Assembly (NCBI RefSeq): GCF_900110145.1
Contig: NZ_FOCP01000007.1
Span: forward strand, 103,803 to 167,802
DNA length: 64,000 bases
Source: Nitrosomonas marina
Lineage (GTDB): Bacteria; Pseudomonadota; Gammaproteobacteria; Burkholderiales; Nitrosomonadaceae
Direction of reading: 5' to 3'
Below are positions 22,042 to 32,589 of the stretch, one piece after another. The position numbers and the translations under genes are program-made. Every line of letters starts with the position of its first letter. The stretch's first letter is position 1. The notes below the pieces were generated by a model. That model was given only the letters and a program-made list of their open reading frames with translations. It searched no databases and was not told the origin of the DNA.

Positions 22042-24846
22042 ATGCACACAAACGATCCGACAATCACTATCGATTTCGAACAGGCAATCTCATTCAGCCG
22101 GTTTCTTCAACGTATTATCAACAGCGATCCTTCGCAAAAAACCAGGTTACTCAGCAACGCATCCCGCCCTTTCCACAAGACCGAAATGCTGGATTTTCTG
22201 CAACGTGGCACAAGCATCGCAATGCATGATGAGTTCGGGTTAAACAGTATTTTGCGCATATTACGCAGACAGGTCATATCACGGCTGGCTGTTCGCGACA
22301 TCAGCGGATGCGCCGAACTGACAGAAGTGATGTCAACCATGACCGATCTGGCTGAAATCAGCATCAATTACGCACTCAGCCACCATGAAAAATGGTTGTC
22401 CGCTCCTGAACATTTCGGTTCGCCAAAAAGGAAAGGCACTAACCAGTCCCAGCAATTGCTGGTCGTCGCCATGGGCAAACTCGGCGGCCGCGAACTCAAT
22501 GTATCCTCCGACGTCGATTTGATATTCGCATATCCCGAAGATGGCGAAACCGATGGCAAAAAATCCATTTCGAATCATGAATTCTTTGCACGCCTTGGCC
22601 GAAAGTTAATTGCCAGTCTGAACGACTACACCGTTGACGGATATGTTTTCAGGGTCGATATGCGGCTGCGTCCGCATGGCGAGTGCAGTCCACTGGCAAT
22701 CAGTTTTGATATGCTGAAAGAATATTTTCAGACACAAGGGCGTGAATGGGAGCGCCATGCATGGATCAAGGGACGCGTGATTTCCGAAAACACATCTGCA
22801 GACGATGAGTCCAGACTGATGGAACAAATCGTCAAACCATTTGTATTTCGCAAGTACCTGGATTTCGGCGCATACGCATCAATGCGCAGTCTGCACAGAC
22901 AGGTGCGCAAAGAGGTGGAACGACGTGAAATGCACGACAACATCAAGCTGGGTCCGGGCGGCATCCGTGAAATTGAATTCATCACCCAGGTTTTTCAACT
23001 GATACGCGGTGGACATGACGTCGACCTGTGTATCCGTCCGACACTGGACGTACTGCAGCAGCTGCAGCGGAAACAGCAACTGCCCGTCCGTACAGTCACA
23101 GAACTGGTGGATGCATACCGTTTTTTGCGCAAACTTGAACACCGCCTGCAATTTCTCGACGACCAGCAAACGCAGACACTGCCAGGCAGCAACGAAGATC
23201 GGGAACTCATCGCAACGTCAATGGGATTTCAAAGCTACGAAAAGTTTTTGCAGCAACTCGAAGTCCACCGCATGCATGTCTCTCATCATTTTGAGCTGAT
23301 TTTTGCAGCACCTAAAAAATCAGCCACACACGATATTTTGTCAAACCTGTGGCAAACCCAGCCGGAGAATGCAGCGCAAAAAGAGGCTGCCGCATCACAA
23401 TTAAGCACGCTGGGTTTCGACGAGCCCACAAAAATCTCTGAACGCGTACAACAGTTCTATCAAAGCCAGTTTTATCTGCAACTTCCCGAACTGAGCCAGC
23501 ACAAAATCCGCATGCTGTTGCCCGCTATGATTGAGACAATTGTCCGGTTTCCACCCGTGGAAACCACGCTGGAACGTATGCTCAAACTGCTTGAAGCCAT
23601 CAGTTCGAAGAAATCATCGCCGGCATCCTACCTGACGCTCCTGCTGGAGCACCCCGATACACTGCCGCGCGTGGCCAAACTTGTCAGCATCAGTCAGTGG
23701 GCCAGCGACTACCTGGGCAGACATCCAATTGTACTCGACGAACTGCTGCGGCATCAGGAACCCAATCCCCTGCCGGACTGGGAAGCACTGAAAAACGAGC
23801 TGGCTTCCCAGTTCAATCATGTCAACAAACCCAAAAGTGACGTAATTGGGTGGCAAATGGACCATTTGCGTCACTTTCAGCATGCGCAGGTCTTTCGGTT
23901 GCTGGCAACAGACCTTGAAGGCTCGCTCAAACTGGAAACATTAAGCGATCAATTGACCGCCCTGGCAGATCTGGTTCTGGAAACCGTGCTGATGCTGGCC
24001 TGGAATGGTCTCAGAAAGCGACACCGGAACACACCGCGTTTCGCCATCATCGGTTACGGCAAGCTGGGCGGCAAAGAACTCGGTTATGCCTCCGACCTCG
24101 ATATCGTTTTTTTGTTTGACGATGACCATCCTGATGCAGCGGAGACATATACAAAACTGGCACACAGCGTCAATACCTGGCTCACCAGCCAGACATCGGC
24201 CGGATTGCTTTATGCCACCGATTTACGGCTCAGACCCAATGGCAACAGCGGTTTATGGGTACATTCAATCGAGGCCTTTTCGCAATACCAGCACAGCCAG
24301 GCATGGGTCTGGGAGCACCAGGCGCTGACCCGCGCCCGCTGCGCCGCCGGCGACCGGGAAGTTGCACAGGCCTTTGAATCAACAAGAAAAGAAATACTTT
24401 GCCGGCAACGTGATTTACAGCAACTGAAAGAAAACATATTATCCATGCGCGAAAAAATGCGCGATGCGCATCCTAACCAGACCGCACTGTTTGACATCAA
24501 ACACGACCGCGGCGGCATTATTGACGTGGAATTTATCGTACAATTCCTCATCCTCGGTCATGCACACCGATACCCCGAACTGACGGGCAACATCGGTAAT
24601 ATCGCGTTACTGAAACTGGCTGCGCAACTGAACCTGATCTCGGCCGAAAACGCAGAGAAAGCCCGCCGCGCTTACCGCGAATTCCGTCGCACCCAGCACC
24701 GCCAGCGGCTTAACAGCGACGACAACCTGACAGGCACGCCTACAACCGACGGCTCTGTGCAGGCACTGAACCGTGTCGAAACCGCGCAGTTAAACGACGA
24801 CCGCCTTGCCGTTATCGCACTGTGGAATGAAGTTTTTGGCAATTAA
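22042..24846 (+). CDS. glnE: Bifunctional glutamine synthetase adenylyltransferase/deadenylylase
   Basis: A 934-residue enzyme that adds or removes AMP on glutamine synthetase in response to nitrogen status, under PII control. It has two nucleotidyltransferase domains, each with a GKLGG(R/K)EL..SD(V/L)D motif (about residues 150-165 and 675-690), separated by a helical PII-linked region. Length fits the family. It is visibly GC-richer than the pilin gene that follows. It precedes pilA with a gap that holds a sigma-54-type promoter. Confidence 0.97.
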   Translation: MHTNDPTITIDFEQAISFSRFLQRIINSDPSQKTRLLSNASRPFHKTEMLDFLQRGTSIAMHDEFGLNSILRILRRQVISRLAVRDISGCAELTEVMSTMTDLAEISINYALSHHEKWLSAPEHFGSPKRKGTNQSQQLLVVAMGKLGGRELNVSSDVDLIFAYPEDGETDGKKSISNHEFFARLGRKLIASLNDYTVDGYVFRVDMRLRPHGECSPLAISFDMLKEYFQTQGREWERHAWIKGRVISENTSADDESRLMEQIVKPFVFRKYLDFGAYASMRSLHRQVRKEVERREMHDNIKLGPGGIREIEFITQVFQLIRGGHDVDLCIRPTLDVLQQLQRKQQLPVRTVTELVDAYRFLRKLEHRLQFLDDQQTQTLPGSNEDRELIATSMGFQSYEKFLQQLEVHRMHVSHHFELIFAAPKKSATHDILSNLWQTQPENAAQKEAAASQLSTLGFDEPTKISERVQQFYQSQFYLQLPELSQHKIRMLLPAMIETIVRFPPVETTLERMLKLLEAISSKKSSPASYLTLLLEHPDTLPRVAKLVSISQWASDYLGRHPIVLDELLRHQEPNPLPDWEALKNELASQFNHVNKPKSDVIGWQMDHLRHFQHAQVFRLLATDLEGSLKLETLSDQLTALADLVLETVLMLAWNGLRKRHRNTPRFAIIGYGKLGGKELGYASDLDIVFLFDDDHPDAAETYTKLAHSVNTWLTSQTSAGLLYATDLRLRPNGNSGLWVHSIEAFSQYQHSQAWVWEHQALTRARCAAGDREVAQAFESTRKEILCRQRDLQQLKENILSMREKMRDAHPNQTALFDIKHDRGGIIDVEFIVQFLILGHAHRYPELTGNIGNIALLKLAAQLNLISAENAEKARRAYREFRRTQHRQRLNSDDNLTGTPTTDGSVQALNRVETAQLNDDRLAVIALWNEVFGN

Positions 24847-24866
24847 AAAGTGTTCGCAATAAAAAC

Positions 24867-24882
24867 TGGCACGATTCATGCT
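24867..24882 (+). promoter_or_regulatory. Sigma-54 (RpoN) -24/-12 promoter for pilA
   Basis: TGGCACGATTCATGCT matches the -24/-12 consensus TGGCACG-N4-TTGCW except for one base, with exactly 10 bases between the GG at 24868-24869 and the GC at 24880-24881. Transcription should begin near 24893, about 47 bp before the pilA start. Type IV pilin genes driven by RpoN and PilR are well established in other proteobacteria. pilS/pilR are not in this window. Confidence 0.75.
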
Positions 24883-24939
24883 TTAAATAAAGCACACACA
24901 CTGTGTGGAATGAAAAAAACTAATTTTAGGAGACTCAAC

Positions 24940-25389
24940 ATGCACAAAGTACAAAAAGGTTTTACATTGATTGAATTGATGATCGTTGTAGCGATTATCG
25001 GCATTCTGGCTGCAATTGCAGTACCTGCATATCAGAATTATGTTGCTAGAGCCCAGTTTTCTGAAGTCACAGCAGCAGTCGCACCTTATAAATTGGGTGT
25101 AGAAGTTTGCTTTCAACAATTGGCTGACATGACTAACTGTATCAATGGACAAAATGGCATACCACTTGTAACCGCAGCCAATGATAATAATTTAGCAGCC
25201 GGTTCAGGCGCCATTGCTGGAAATGGTCCATTAGTAGCAAATATCACCATGACAGCCACTAACATTAATGGCTTAGCTGGTGAAACTTATCAACTTGATG
25301 GAGTATCACAAGCTGTCGGAAGACCAATTATTTGGGCGGTCAATGCTGCCAGCACCTGTATAACAAGAGCTGCCGGTCCAATCTGCTAA
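24940..25389 (+). CDS. pilA: Type IV pilin major subunit (PilA-like)
   Basis: A 149-residue prepilin. The ATG at 24940 follows TAGGAG at good spacing, and upstream in-frame starts are not needed. A six-residue basic leader precedes the prepilin peptidase site G^[14 protein letters not shown], with Glu at +5 as required for assembly. The hydrophobic helix spans about residues 8-30. Two cysteine pairs (VCFQQ and DMTNC; STCIT and GPIC) may form disulfides, the last being the C-terminal D-region loop. It stands alone between its own promoter and terminator. Confidence 0.92.
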   Translation: MHKVQKGFTLIELMIVVAIIGILAAIAVPAYQNYVARAQFSEVTAAVAPYKLGVEVCFQQLADMTNCINGQNGIPLVTAANDNNLAAGSGAIAGNGPLVANITMTATNINGLAGETYQLDGVSQAVGRPIIWAVNAASTCITRAAGPIC

Positions 25390-25400
25390 AAATGAAACTA

Positions 25401-25430
25401 AAAAAACACCCCTAGAGGGGTGTTTTTTTA
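25401..25430 (+). terminator. Rho-independent terminator of pilA
   Basis: AAAAAACACCCC (25401-25412), loop TAGA, and GGGGTGTTTTTT (25417-25428), followed by more T. It lies 12 bp after the pilA stop codon. The A-rich 5' arm makes it potentially bidirectional. Confidence 0.92.
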
Positions 25431-25542
25431 TTTCAACAATGAATATTGATACTGATGGCCGCCAATCAAAATTAATAGTTTCCTCTACACATATTTTTCG
25501 TTTTCGCAACAAAACTTGTCCCATCCAAGTTAAAATGCCTGG

Positions 25543-26628
25543 ATGCCACATTCTTACAACCCATCCGACATTATCCGTCCTGAAGTCCTCGCGCTGAAGG
25601 CCTACCATGTTCCGCCGGCAACCGGCATGGTCAAGCTTGATGCAATGGAAAATCCGTATGCGCTACCACAGGCTTTGCAAAGCGAGATCTCGAGCATTGC
25701 AGCTGCCGCACCGATCAACCGCTACCCCGATCCGAACGCAACTGATTTGAAAACGGCGCTGCGCGAAGCGCTGATGATTCCGGACCAAATGGATGTCATG
25801 CTCGGCAACGGTTCTGATGAAATCATCCAGATTATTGCCATGGCGACAGCACGGCCCGGCGCCATTGTGATGAGTGTTGAACCTGCGTTTGTCATGTTTC
25901 GCATGATTGCGACGTTTGCCAACATGCAATACACAGGCGTGCCTTTGACCGCGGATTTTGCACTTGACCGCGACGCCGTGCTGGAAGCTATCGCGCGCCA
26001 TCAACCGGCTGTTATTTTTCTCGCCTATCCCAACAACCCTACCGGCAACCTGTTTGACGAAAGCACCATACTGAAAATCATTGAGGCAACGCCCGGAATC
26101 GTGGTGATCGACGAAGCGTATCACGCGTTTGCCGATGCCAGTGTCATGGGCAAACTGGCTGATTACCCCAATCTGCTGCTGATGCGCACATTGTCCAAGC
26201 TTGGACTGGCGGGGCTGCGGCTGGGATTGCTCATTGGCCGCCCGGCGTGGCTGTCCGAATTTGAAAAGCTGCGCCTGCCGTATAACGTCAGCATATTGAC
26301 GCAACGCGTCACTCAAACAGTGTTACGCCACATGGATGTACTGCTGAATCAAGCGGAACTTATCAAAAACGAACGTGCGCGATTGCATGCACAGTTAAGC
26401 GCCATCGATGGATTGAAGGTATTTCCTTCAGACGCCAATTTCATCCTGTTTCGAGCCAATAATGCCAGCGATCTGTTTCACAAGCTTAAACAACGCAATA
26501 TTTTAATTAAAAATCTTGATCACACGCATGCCTTGTTGGATAATTGCCTGCGTGTTACAGTTGGCACGCCAGAGGAAAACGCACAATTCATTACAGCATT
26601 AAAAACATTATTATTAAGTGTTAAGTGA
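25543..26628 (+). CDS. hisC: Histidinol-phosphate aminotransferase
   Basis: A 361-residue PLP-dependent fold-type I aminotransferase that converts imidazole acetol-phosphate to histidinol phosphate. The PLP lysine is in the [15 protein letters not shown] segment (about residue 225), and [12 protein letters not shown] sequence (AYPNNPTGN) and VIDEAYHAF are present. It heads the his run in this window and is followed by hisB at 60 bp. hisG and hisD are absent here. Confidence 0.97.
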   Translation: MPHSYNPSDIIRPEVLALKAYHVPPATGMVKLDAMENPYALPQALQSEISSIAAAAPINRYPDPNATDLKTALREALMIPDQMDVMLGNGSDEIIQIIAMATARPGAIVMSVEPAFVMFRMIATFANMQYTGVPLTADFALDRDAVLEAIARHQPAVIFLAYPNNPTGNLFDESTILKIIEATPGIVVIDEAYHAFADASVMGKLADYPNLLLMRTLSKLGLAGLRLGLLIGRPAWLSEFEKLRLPYNVSILTQRVTQTVLRHMDVLLNQAELIKNERARLHAQLSAIDGLKVFPSDANFILFRANNASDLFHKLKQRNILIKNLDHTHALLDNCLRVTVGTPEENAQFITALKTLLLSVK

Positions 26629-26688
26629 ATAAATTCAGATTCAACCAATCCCAATCCGCAAAACCTGCTTCAATAACCTTGTCGATCC

Positions 26689-27276
26689 ATGCGCCAGGCC
26701 CAAGTCACTCGTAACACGCTGGAGACCCAGATCGCGGTCAGCCTGAATCTGGATGGCAGCGGCAGCGCCGTAATGACTACAGGCGTGCCGTTTCTGGAAC
26801 ACATGCTCGACCAGATCGCGCGTCACGGCATGCTGGATCTGGAAATTTCGGCCAAAGGCGATCTGCATATCGACGCGCACCATACCGTGGAAGACATCGG
26901 CATTACGCTCGGCCAGGCCTTCACCAGGGCGCTCGGTGACAAAAAAGGCATCCGCCGCTATGGACATGCATATGTGCCGCTTGATGAGGCATTGTCGCGC
27001 GTTGTTATCGACTTGTCAGGACGCCCCGGCCTGTCGCTGAATGCCGAATTCGTTCGTGCCCGCATTGGCGATTTCGATGTCGACCTGATCAATGAATTTT
27101 TTCAGGGCTTCGTCAACCATGCACTGGTTACTTTGCATATTGATAATCTGGCCGGTAACAATGCACACCACCAGGCTGAAACCATATTCAAGGCCTTTGG
27201 CCGTGCACTGCGAATGGCGCTCGAACATGACCAGAAAGCCGTTGACGTCATCCCATCAACCAAAGGCATGTTATAA
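26689..27276 (+). CDS. hisB: Imidazoleglycerol-phosphate dehydratase
   Basis: A 195-residue monofunctional dehydratase of histidine synthesis, without the fused histidinol phosphatase found in enterics. The manganese-binding motifs are HHTVEDIG (about residues 65-72) and [18 protein letters not shown] near the C-terminus. It starts [13 protein letters not shown], a typical N-terminus. It lies 31 bp upstream of hisH. Confidence 0.97.
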   Translation: MRQAQVTRNTLETQIAVSLNLDGSGSAVMTTGVPFLEHMLDQIARHGMLDLEISAKGDLHIDAHHTVEDIGITLGQAFTRALGDKKGIRRYGHAYVPLDEALSRVVIDLSGRPGLSLNAEFVRARIGDFDVDLINEFFQGFVNHALVTLHIDNLAGNNAHHQAETIFKAFGRALRMALEHDQKAVDVIPSTKGML

Positions 27277-27307
27277 GCTGATCTCATTCTTCCCTTTTTA
27301 ACCAGCA

Positions 27308-27952
27308 ATGACCGATATAGCAGTAGTTGATTACGGAATGGGAAACCTGCGATCCGTCCATAAGGCACTCGAGCATGTTGCGCCTGAGGCCACAGTCACC
27401 GTGACCAGTGATCCAGCAGTTGTTGGTCGCGCACAGCGGGTTGTCGTCCCCGGTCAGGGAGCGATGCCAAACTGCATGCATGCGCTGAACACACACGGAT
27501 TACACGACGCAGTCGTGCAGGCGGCCCAAAACAAACCGTTTCTTGGTATCTGTATCGGCCTGCAGATGCTGTTCGAGGAAAGTGAAGAAGGCCATGTCAA
27601 GGGGTTAAGTATCCTGCCCGGCAAAGTTGTACATTTTCCCGCAACAGCCATGACGATGCCTGACGGACAAAAACTTAAAGTACCCCATATGGGCTGGAAC
27701 CAGGTATTCCATACGCATGACCATCCGCTCTGGTCGAATATCGCAAACGATGAACGGTTTTATTTTGTCCATAGCTATTATGTTGACACACCGGACACCG
27801 CCATTATTGCCGCACAGAGCCATTATCCATTTGCTTTTACCTGCGCAGTTGCAAAAGACAACATTTTCGCGGTACAGTTTCACCCTGAAAAAAGTGATCA
27901 TGCGGGACTGGCGCTCTTGCGCAACTTTACAAGATGGACACCGGAAACCTGA
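27308..27952 (+). CDS. hisH: Imidazole glycerol phosphate synthase, glutaminase subunit
   Basis: A 214-residue class I glutamine amidotransferase that supplies ammonia to HisF. The catalytic Cys is in [13 protein letters not shown] and the His-Glu pair in [12 protein letters not shown]. The N-terminus [12 protein letters not shown] is typical. HisF, its partner, is encoded after hisA. Confidence 0.97.
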   Translation: MTDIAVVDYGMGNLRSVHKALEHVAPEATVTVTSDPAVVGRAQRVVVPGQGAMPNCMHALNTHGLHDAVVQAAQNKPFLGICIGLQMLFEESEEGHVKGLSILPGKVVHFPATAMTMPDGQKLKVPHMGWNQVFHTHDHPLWSNIANDERFYFVHSYYVDTPDTAIIAAQSHYPFAFTCAVAKDNIFAVQFHPEKSDHAGLALLRNFTRWTPET

Positions 27953-28022
27953 AACCACCCTCTTTCGTACATGTAGGTACAGACAAGCTCGGTTTAACAA
28001 CTCAACTCTTGATGAATTTGGT

Positions 28023-28775
28023 ATGCTGATTATTCCTGCAATTGATCTAAAAGATGGACATTGTGTACGTCTGAAACAAGGCGTGATGGAAAACGCCACC
28101 GTCTTCTCGGAGAATCCGGGAGAAATGGCGGCACACTGGCTGGACCAGGGCGCACGGCGGTTGCATCTGGTTGACCTGAATGGCGCATTTGCCGGCAAAC
28201 CCAAAAATAAAAATGCAATTCGAGAAATCGTACAGGCGATCGACAACCAAATCCCGATTCAACTGGGCGGCGGTATCCGCGATCTGGATACCATAGAGAA
28301 CTATCTTGACGAAGGTGTCAGTTATATCATTATTGGTACGGCCGCAGTCAAGATTCCCGGTTTCTTGCACGACGCCTGTAACGCATTCCCAGGTCATATT
28401 CTGGTCGGACTTGATGCGAAAGAGGGCAAGGTCGCCGTAGACGGATGGTCTAAAGTCACCGGCCATGATGTTATTGATCTGGCTGTCAAATTCGAGGATT
28501 ACGGCGTTGAGGCCATTATCTATACCGATATCGGGCGCGATGGCATGCTCAATGGCGTTAATGTCAAGGCAACTGTTGATCTGGCCAGCAAGCTGACCAT
28601 CCCTGTCATCGCCAGCGGCGGCATTACCGATATGGAAGATGTGCGAACATTGTGCTCAATTGAAACCGAAGGTGTCATGGGCGCAATTACTGGTCGTGCC
28701 ATCTATGAAGGCACACTGGATTTTAAAGCTGCGCAGGCACTCGCCGACGAACTCCATAAGAACTACGGTTTCTGA
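28023..28775 (+). CDS. hisA: Phosphoribosylformimino-5-aminoimidazole carboxamide ribotide isomerase
   Basis: A 250-residue TIM-barrel isomerase of histidine synthesis. I chose the ATG at 28023 because the family begins [12 protein letters not shown], with the catalytic Asp in AIDLKDG; the frame is open much further upstream but that part overlaps hisH. Phosphate-binding motifs QLGGGIRD and [11 protein letters not shown] are present, and the second catalytic Asp is in YTDIGRDGM. Confidence 0.97.
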   Translation: MLIIPAIDLKDGHCVRLKQGVMENATVFSENPGEMAAHWLDQGARRLHLVDLNGAFAGKPKNKNAIREIVQAIDNQIPIQLGGGIRDLDTIENYLDEGVSYIIIGTAAVKIPGFLHDACNAFPGHILVGLDAKEGKVAVDGWSKVTGHDVIDLAVKFEDYGVEAIIYTDIGRDGMLNGVNVKATVDLASKLTIPVIASGGITDMEDVRTLCSIETEGVMGAITGRAIYEGTLDFKAAQALADELHKNYGF

Positions 28776-28844
28776 TCAGGTTGTCTTACTGTTTTCGTTG
28801 CTGCATGCACTATCCTAATTTTTCCCTTTTCAGGCATCCAACCC

Positions 28845-29618
28845 ATGGGCCTTGCTAAACGAATTATTCCCTGTCTTGACGTTACCAATGGACGCGTTGT
28901 AAAAGGTGTTAACTTTGTCGAGTTACGCGATGCCGGCGATCCTGTCGAAATTGCACGCCGCTACGATGAACAGGGCGCGGATGAATTGACTTTTCTGGAT
29001 ATTACCGCCAGCTCGGACGACCGTGACCTGATTCTTCATATTATTGAAGCTGTGGCGTCACAGGTTTTTATACCGCTGACTGTCGGCGGGGGGATTCGAA
29101 AAGTCGAAGACGTGCGCAGACTGCTCAACGCTGGGGCCGACAAGGTCAGCATCAATACGTCGGCTGTTCTCAATCCACAGCTGGTGTCGGACGCTTCAGG
29201 CCACTACGGCGCGCAGTGCATTGTGGTCGCGATTGATGCCAAGCGGGTTAACGATAATAATCACGAACCCCGCTGGGAGGTCTTCACACATGGAGGACGA
29301 AAACCAACAGGTATTGACGTGATTGAATGGGCTAACAAAATGCAGACACTGGGCGCAGGCGAGATTTTGTTGACCAGCATGGATAGAGACGGCACGCGCA
29401 ATGGTTTTGATATTGCACTGACGCGCGCTGTTGCAGACGCCATCGACATTCCTGTTATTGCCAGCGGCGGTGTTGGCAACCTGGACCATCTGGTCGATGG
29501 CATTCTGAAGGGTCATGCGGACGCGGTACTGGCTGCCAGTATTTTTCATTATGGAGAATTCACCATCAACCAGGCCAAACAGCGTATGGCCGATAATGGT
29601 ATCGAAGTCCGCCTATAG
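28845..29618 (+). CDS. hisF: Imidazole glycerol phosphate synthase, cyclase subunit
   Basis: A 257-residue TIM-barrel cyclase that with HisH forms imidazole glycerol phosphate and AICAR. It starts [13 protein letters not shown] with the catalytic Asp; the second is in [12 protein letters not shown]. Phosphate motifs [11 protein letters not shown] and IASGGVGN are present. The 69-bp gap after hisA contains no obvious terminator. Confidence 0.98.
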   Translation: MGLAKRIIPCLDVTNGRVVKGVNFVELRDAGDPVEIARRYDEQGADELTFLDITASSDDRDLILHIIEAVASQVFIPLTVGGGIRKVEDVRRLLNAGADKVSINTSAVLNPQLVSDASGHYGAQCIVVAIDAKRVNDNNHEPRWEVFTHGGRKPTGIDVIEWANKMQTLGAGEILLTSMDRDGTRNGFDIALTRAVADAIDIPVIASGGVGNLDHLVDGILKGHADAVLAASIFHYGEFTINQAKQRMADNGIEVRL

Positions 29619-29657
29619 TGATAGAATAAAACGAAATTATCTTACTGTTTACACCCG

Positions 29658-30047
29658 ATGACTTCGACATGGTTGAGTGAAATTAATTGGTCTGATGATG
29701 GACTGGTTCCGGTGATTGCACAGGAAGCCGGAAGCGGAACAGTTTTAATGGTAGCCTGGATGAACCGGGATGCACTTAAATTAACGGTAGAAAAAGGCGA
29801 AGCAGTCTACTGGTCCCGCTCTCGCAAAAAGCTCTGGCACAAAGGTGAAGAATCAGGCCACACACAAAAAATAAAAGACATCCGCCTTGATTGCGACGGC
29901 GATGTTGTACTGTTAAGCGTAGAACAGAATGGCGGCATCGCCTGCCATACCGGCAGGCATCATTGTTTTTTCAGGAAGCTTGAAAATAAACAATGGGTTA
30001 TAACATCACCAATTCTAAAAAACCCGGATACGATTTATAAGAAATAA
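29658..30047 (+). CDS. hisI: Phosphoribosyl-AMP cyclohydrolase
   Basis: A 129-residue metal-dependent cyclohydrolase (third step of histidine synthesis), separate from HisE as in many betaproteobacteria. Motifs [25 protein letters not shown] and the zinc/magnesium-binding DCDGD and CHTGRHHCF segments are intact. The stop codon and the hisE start share bases (overlap at 30047). Confidence 0.97.
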   Translation: MTSTWLSEINWSDDGLVPVIAQEAGSGTVLMVAWMNRDALKLTVEKGEAVYWSRSRKKLWHKGEESGHTQKIKDIRLDCDGDVVLLSVEQNGGIACHTGRHHCFFRKLENKQWVITSPILKNPDTIYKK

Positions 30048-30385
30048 TGCAACCTACCATACTGCACCGTTTGGCAGAAATCATCGAAACGCGAAAGCAT
30101 ACTGATGCTGACAGTTCATATGTCGCAAAACTGCTTCACAGCGGGCATGATAAAATTCTAAAAAAAATCGCAGAAGAATCTGCAGAAACATTAATGGCCT
30201 CAAAAGATGGCGATGCGCAGCATGTTGTCCGGGAAACAGCAGATCTCTGGTTTCATTGTCTGATACTGCTGGCGTATCATGGATTGACGCCCGCAGACGT
30301 ACTACAGGAACTGGAAAGACGCGAAGGTGTTTCCGGCATCGTCGAAAAAGCCTCTCGGGATGCTGGCGAAAAAGGACAAACATGA
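30047..30385 (+). CDS. hisE: Phosphoribosyl-ATP pyrophosphatase
   Basis: A 112-residue all-helical pyrophosphohydrolase (second step of histidine synthesis) of the MazG-like fold. The metal-binding [14 protein letters not shown] motif and [18 protein letters not shown] are clear. It overlaps the hisI end by one base and the HIT gene start by the ATGA type, so the three are translated in a coupled manner. Confidence 0.96.
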   Translation: MQPTILHRLAEIIETRKHTDADSSYVAKLLHSGHDKILKKIAEESAETLMASKDGDAQHVVRETADLWFHCLILLAYHGLTPADVLQELERREGVSGIVEKASRDAGEKGQT

Positions 30386-30741
30386 TGGAAAATGACAGCT
30401 GCATATTCTGCAAAATTCTGCGTAATGAAATTCCAGCACAGATCATTTATGAAGATGATGATCTCATGGCATTTAATGATATTAATCCGGCTGCACCGGT
30501 ACATTTTCTGATTATTCCCAGAATGCACATTGCATCGCTTATGGAATGCGAAGAAACTCATCAGGCGGTGCTCGGAAAAATGCTATTATTGGCACCAGAG
30601 CTTGCGAAAGAACAGGGGTGTATTGAAGGCTTTCGCACGATTATTAATACTGGCCGTGTTGGTGGCCAGGAAGTTTTTCATTTGCATATCCATATTATCG
30701 GCAGTAAGGAGCGTCTGCCTGCCATGATGCAAAAAAGCTAA
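30382..30741 (+). CDS. HIT-family nucleotide-binding protein (HINT-like)
   Basis: A 119-residue histidine-triad protein with the motif HLHIHIIG near the C-terminus and the CIFCKIL N-terminal segment of the HINT/Fhit-like branch. Such proteins hydrolyse nucleoside phosphoramidates or related adducts. Tandem ATGs at 30382 and 30385 both overlap the hisE stop. It is placed between hisE and tatA in many betaproteobacteria. Confidence 0.93.
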   Translation: MMENDSCIFCKILRNEIPAQIIYEDDDLMAFNDINPAAPVHFLIIPRMHIASLMECEETHQAVLGKMLLLAPELAKEQGCIEGFRTIINTGRVGGQEVFHLHIHIIGSKERLPAMMQKS

Positions 30742-30770
30742 TACTGTTCGATAGAACACAGGAGGCAGAA

Positions 30771-31100
30771 ATGGGCACATTCAGTATCTGGCATTGGATC
30801 GTTGTATTAATTATCGTTGTTCTGGTTTTCGGTACAAAAAAACTGCGTAATCTTGGCGGAGATCTTGGCAGCGCCATCAAAAGCTTCAAAGAAGGCATGA
30901 AAGATGCAGATTCTGAGAAAAACGCATCCCATACATCAGACCCTGACAGCCTCACATTTGATGATGGGCCTGCAAATAAAGAAACATTTGACACGGAAAC
31001 GGCTCAGAATACCAATAAACCAAACGAACAGAAATCCGATAGCAGCAATCATACCACCGGCACAACCAAGGATAAGGAAAATTCCCAGCCTAAAACGTGA
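30771..31100 (+). CDS. tatA: Sec-independent protein translocase subunit TatA
   Basis: A 109-residue pore-forming subunit of the twin-arginine translocase. A single N-terminal membrane helix (about residues 6-21) ends in [10 protein letters not shown], followed by an amphipathic helix and a long hydrophilic Asn/Thr/Lys-rich tail. The start has a clear AGGAGG-like site (CACAGGAGGCAG). It is followed by tatB and tatC. Confidence 0.96.
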   Translation: MGTFSIWHWIVVLIIVVLVFGTKKLRNLGGDLGSAIKSFKEGMKDADSEKNASHTSDPDSLTFDDGPANKETFDTETAQNTNKPNEQKSDSSNHTTGTTKDKENSQPKT

Positions 31101-31202
31101 CTCAATTCATTGCGATTAATACTCGGCTAAACAATGATATACAGGCAATAGATACTTCCAGCATTGTTGACTTGACAGTATCCGGCTATTTACGGCAGTA
31201 AC

Positions 31203-31598
31203 ATGTTCGATATCAGTTTTTTTGAAATTTTGATCATATCTATCATTGCTCTGATAGTCGTGGGTCCAGAGCGGTTACCCCAGGTGGCGCGGACATTGGG
31301 TCATCTGATCAGTCGATGCCGGCAGTTTGTTTACAGTGTCAGAACCGACATTCACAATGAAATACGCATGGAGGAGCTCAAGCAGATGCATCACACCATG
31401 CAGGATACCGCGCAATCGATAGAAGACTCCGTACGCAAGGAGATAAGCGAAATCAAATCGATGACAGAATCTGAATCAAACAATAAGGCTGTTCAGGCAC
31501 AGCCGGATGATTCGCGATCGGAGCCGGAGTCGAAAACAGAACCGACTAATTCAGCATCTCGCCGGCAATCATCTGATCACAACCAGTCTTCACCTTAA
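31203..31598 (+). CDS. tatB: Sec-independent protein translocase subunit TatB
   Basis: A 131-residue receptor-complex subunit of the Tat system. The N-terminus MFDISFFEILIISIIALIVV, the conserved VGPERLP hinge and an amphipathic, partly coiled helix to about residue 90 are typical of TatB. A Ser/Pro-rich tail follows. The gap from tatA is 102 bp, which could hold a minor promoter. Confidence 0.96.
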   Translation: MFDISFFEILIISIIALIVVGPERLPQVARTLGHLISRCRQFVYSVRTDIHNEIRMEELKQMHHTMQDTAQSIEDSVRKEISEIKSMTESESNNKAVQAQPDDSRSEPESKTEPTNSASRRQSSDHNQSSP

Positions 31599-31668
31599 CG
31601 GTCGCTCATATTTCTGATTTGCGCCAATCATGAATATTTCATCGCCCACACTCCTCAGTTAAGTCGCC

Positions 31669-32436
31669 ATGACCGTTGAAGGCTCGCTTTTATCGCATCT
31701 GGTGGAATTACGCACCCGGCTGATTCGCATAGTCAGCGGTCTGTTGATCGGTTTTATACCCTGCGCATTTTATGCCCGGGAACTTTACACAATGCTGGCA
31801 CAGCCACTTTTGGAAAAACTACCCCAGGGGGGACAAATGATTGCTACAGATGTCGCCACCCCTTTTTTTGTACCAATGAAAGTCGCAATGATGCTCGCCT
31901 TTGTCATTGCGCTGCCACACACGCTGTATCAAACCTGGGCCTTCATCGCCCCTGGCCTGTATTCACACGAAAAGCGACTGGCACTGCCGCTCGTGTTCGC
32001 CGGCAGCCTGCTATTTTTTTCAGGCATGCTGTTCGCTTATTTTGCAGCACTTCCTCTGGTGTTCGAATTTATCACCTATTTTGCACCGGAAGGTGTTGCT
32101 GTAATGACCGACATCAATAAATACCTGAGTTTTGTTTTATCCATGTTCATGGCGTTCGGCATAACCTTTGAAGTGCCTGTTGTCGTGATGGTTCTCGTCA
32201 AAACCGGCTTTATTACGATAGAAAAGCTTCGGGAGATTCGTCCTTACGTTATCGTTGGATCTTTTGTCATTGCAGCCATTATTACACCACCTGATGTCAT
32301 TTCCCAATTCATGCTGGCAGTCCCATTATGCCTGTTATATGAGGCCGGCATCATTATTGCCGCGCTGACTTTAAAAAAAGACAGACAAGAAAACGATAAA
32401 ACCACGTCAGATCAGTCTGAAAATGACAACACATAA
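31669..32436 (+). CDS. tatC: Sec-independent protein translocase subunit TatC
   Basis: A 255-residue polytopic membrane protein with six predicted membrane segments, the Tat signal-peptide receptor. The N-terminal SLLSHLVELRTRLIR motif and the conserved FxxPGLYxHEK-like loop (FIAPGLYSHEKR) are present, as is the E in FGITFEVPVVV. A charged C-terminal tail follows. No Tat substrate is obvious in this window. Confidence 0.97.
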   Translation: MTVEGSLLSHLVELRTRLIRIVSGLLIGFIPCAFYARELYTMLAQPLLEKLPQGGQMIATDVATPFFVPMKVAMMLAFVIALPHTLYQTWAFIAPGLYSHEKRLALPLVFAGSLLFFSGMLFAYFAALPLVFEFITYFAPEGVAVMTDINKYLSFVLSMFMAFGITFEVPVVVMVLVKTGFITIEKLREIRPYVIVGSFVIAAIITPPDVISQFMLAVPLCLLYEAGIIIAALTLKKDRQENDKTTSDQSENDNT

Positions 32437-32589
32437 CCATGATTAATGATCATAGTTATTGTTATTACTGATATTCCTTGCAATGGCTATTGCATAAAGT
32501 TGAAGAAACTTATCCTTTCTTTTAGACTCAAAGTTTGGCTTCTGTAATAGTTTTATTACAAATCAGGATCAATACGGTGAGGTAATATA

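Noticed and set aside
25663..26316. 217-codon frame antisense to hisC
   Set aside because: Shadow of a strongly supported gene; Arg/His/Gln-rich composition typical of antisense translation.
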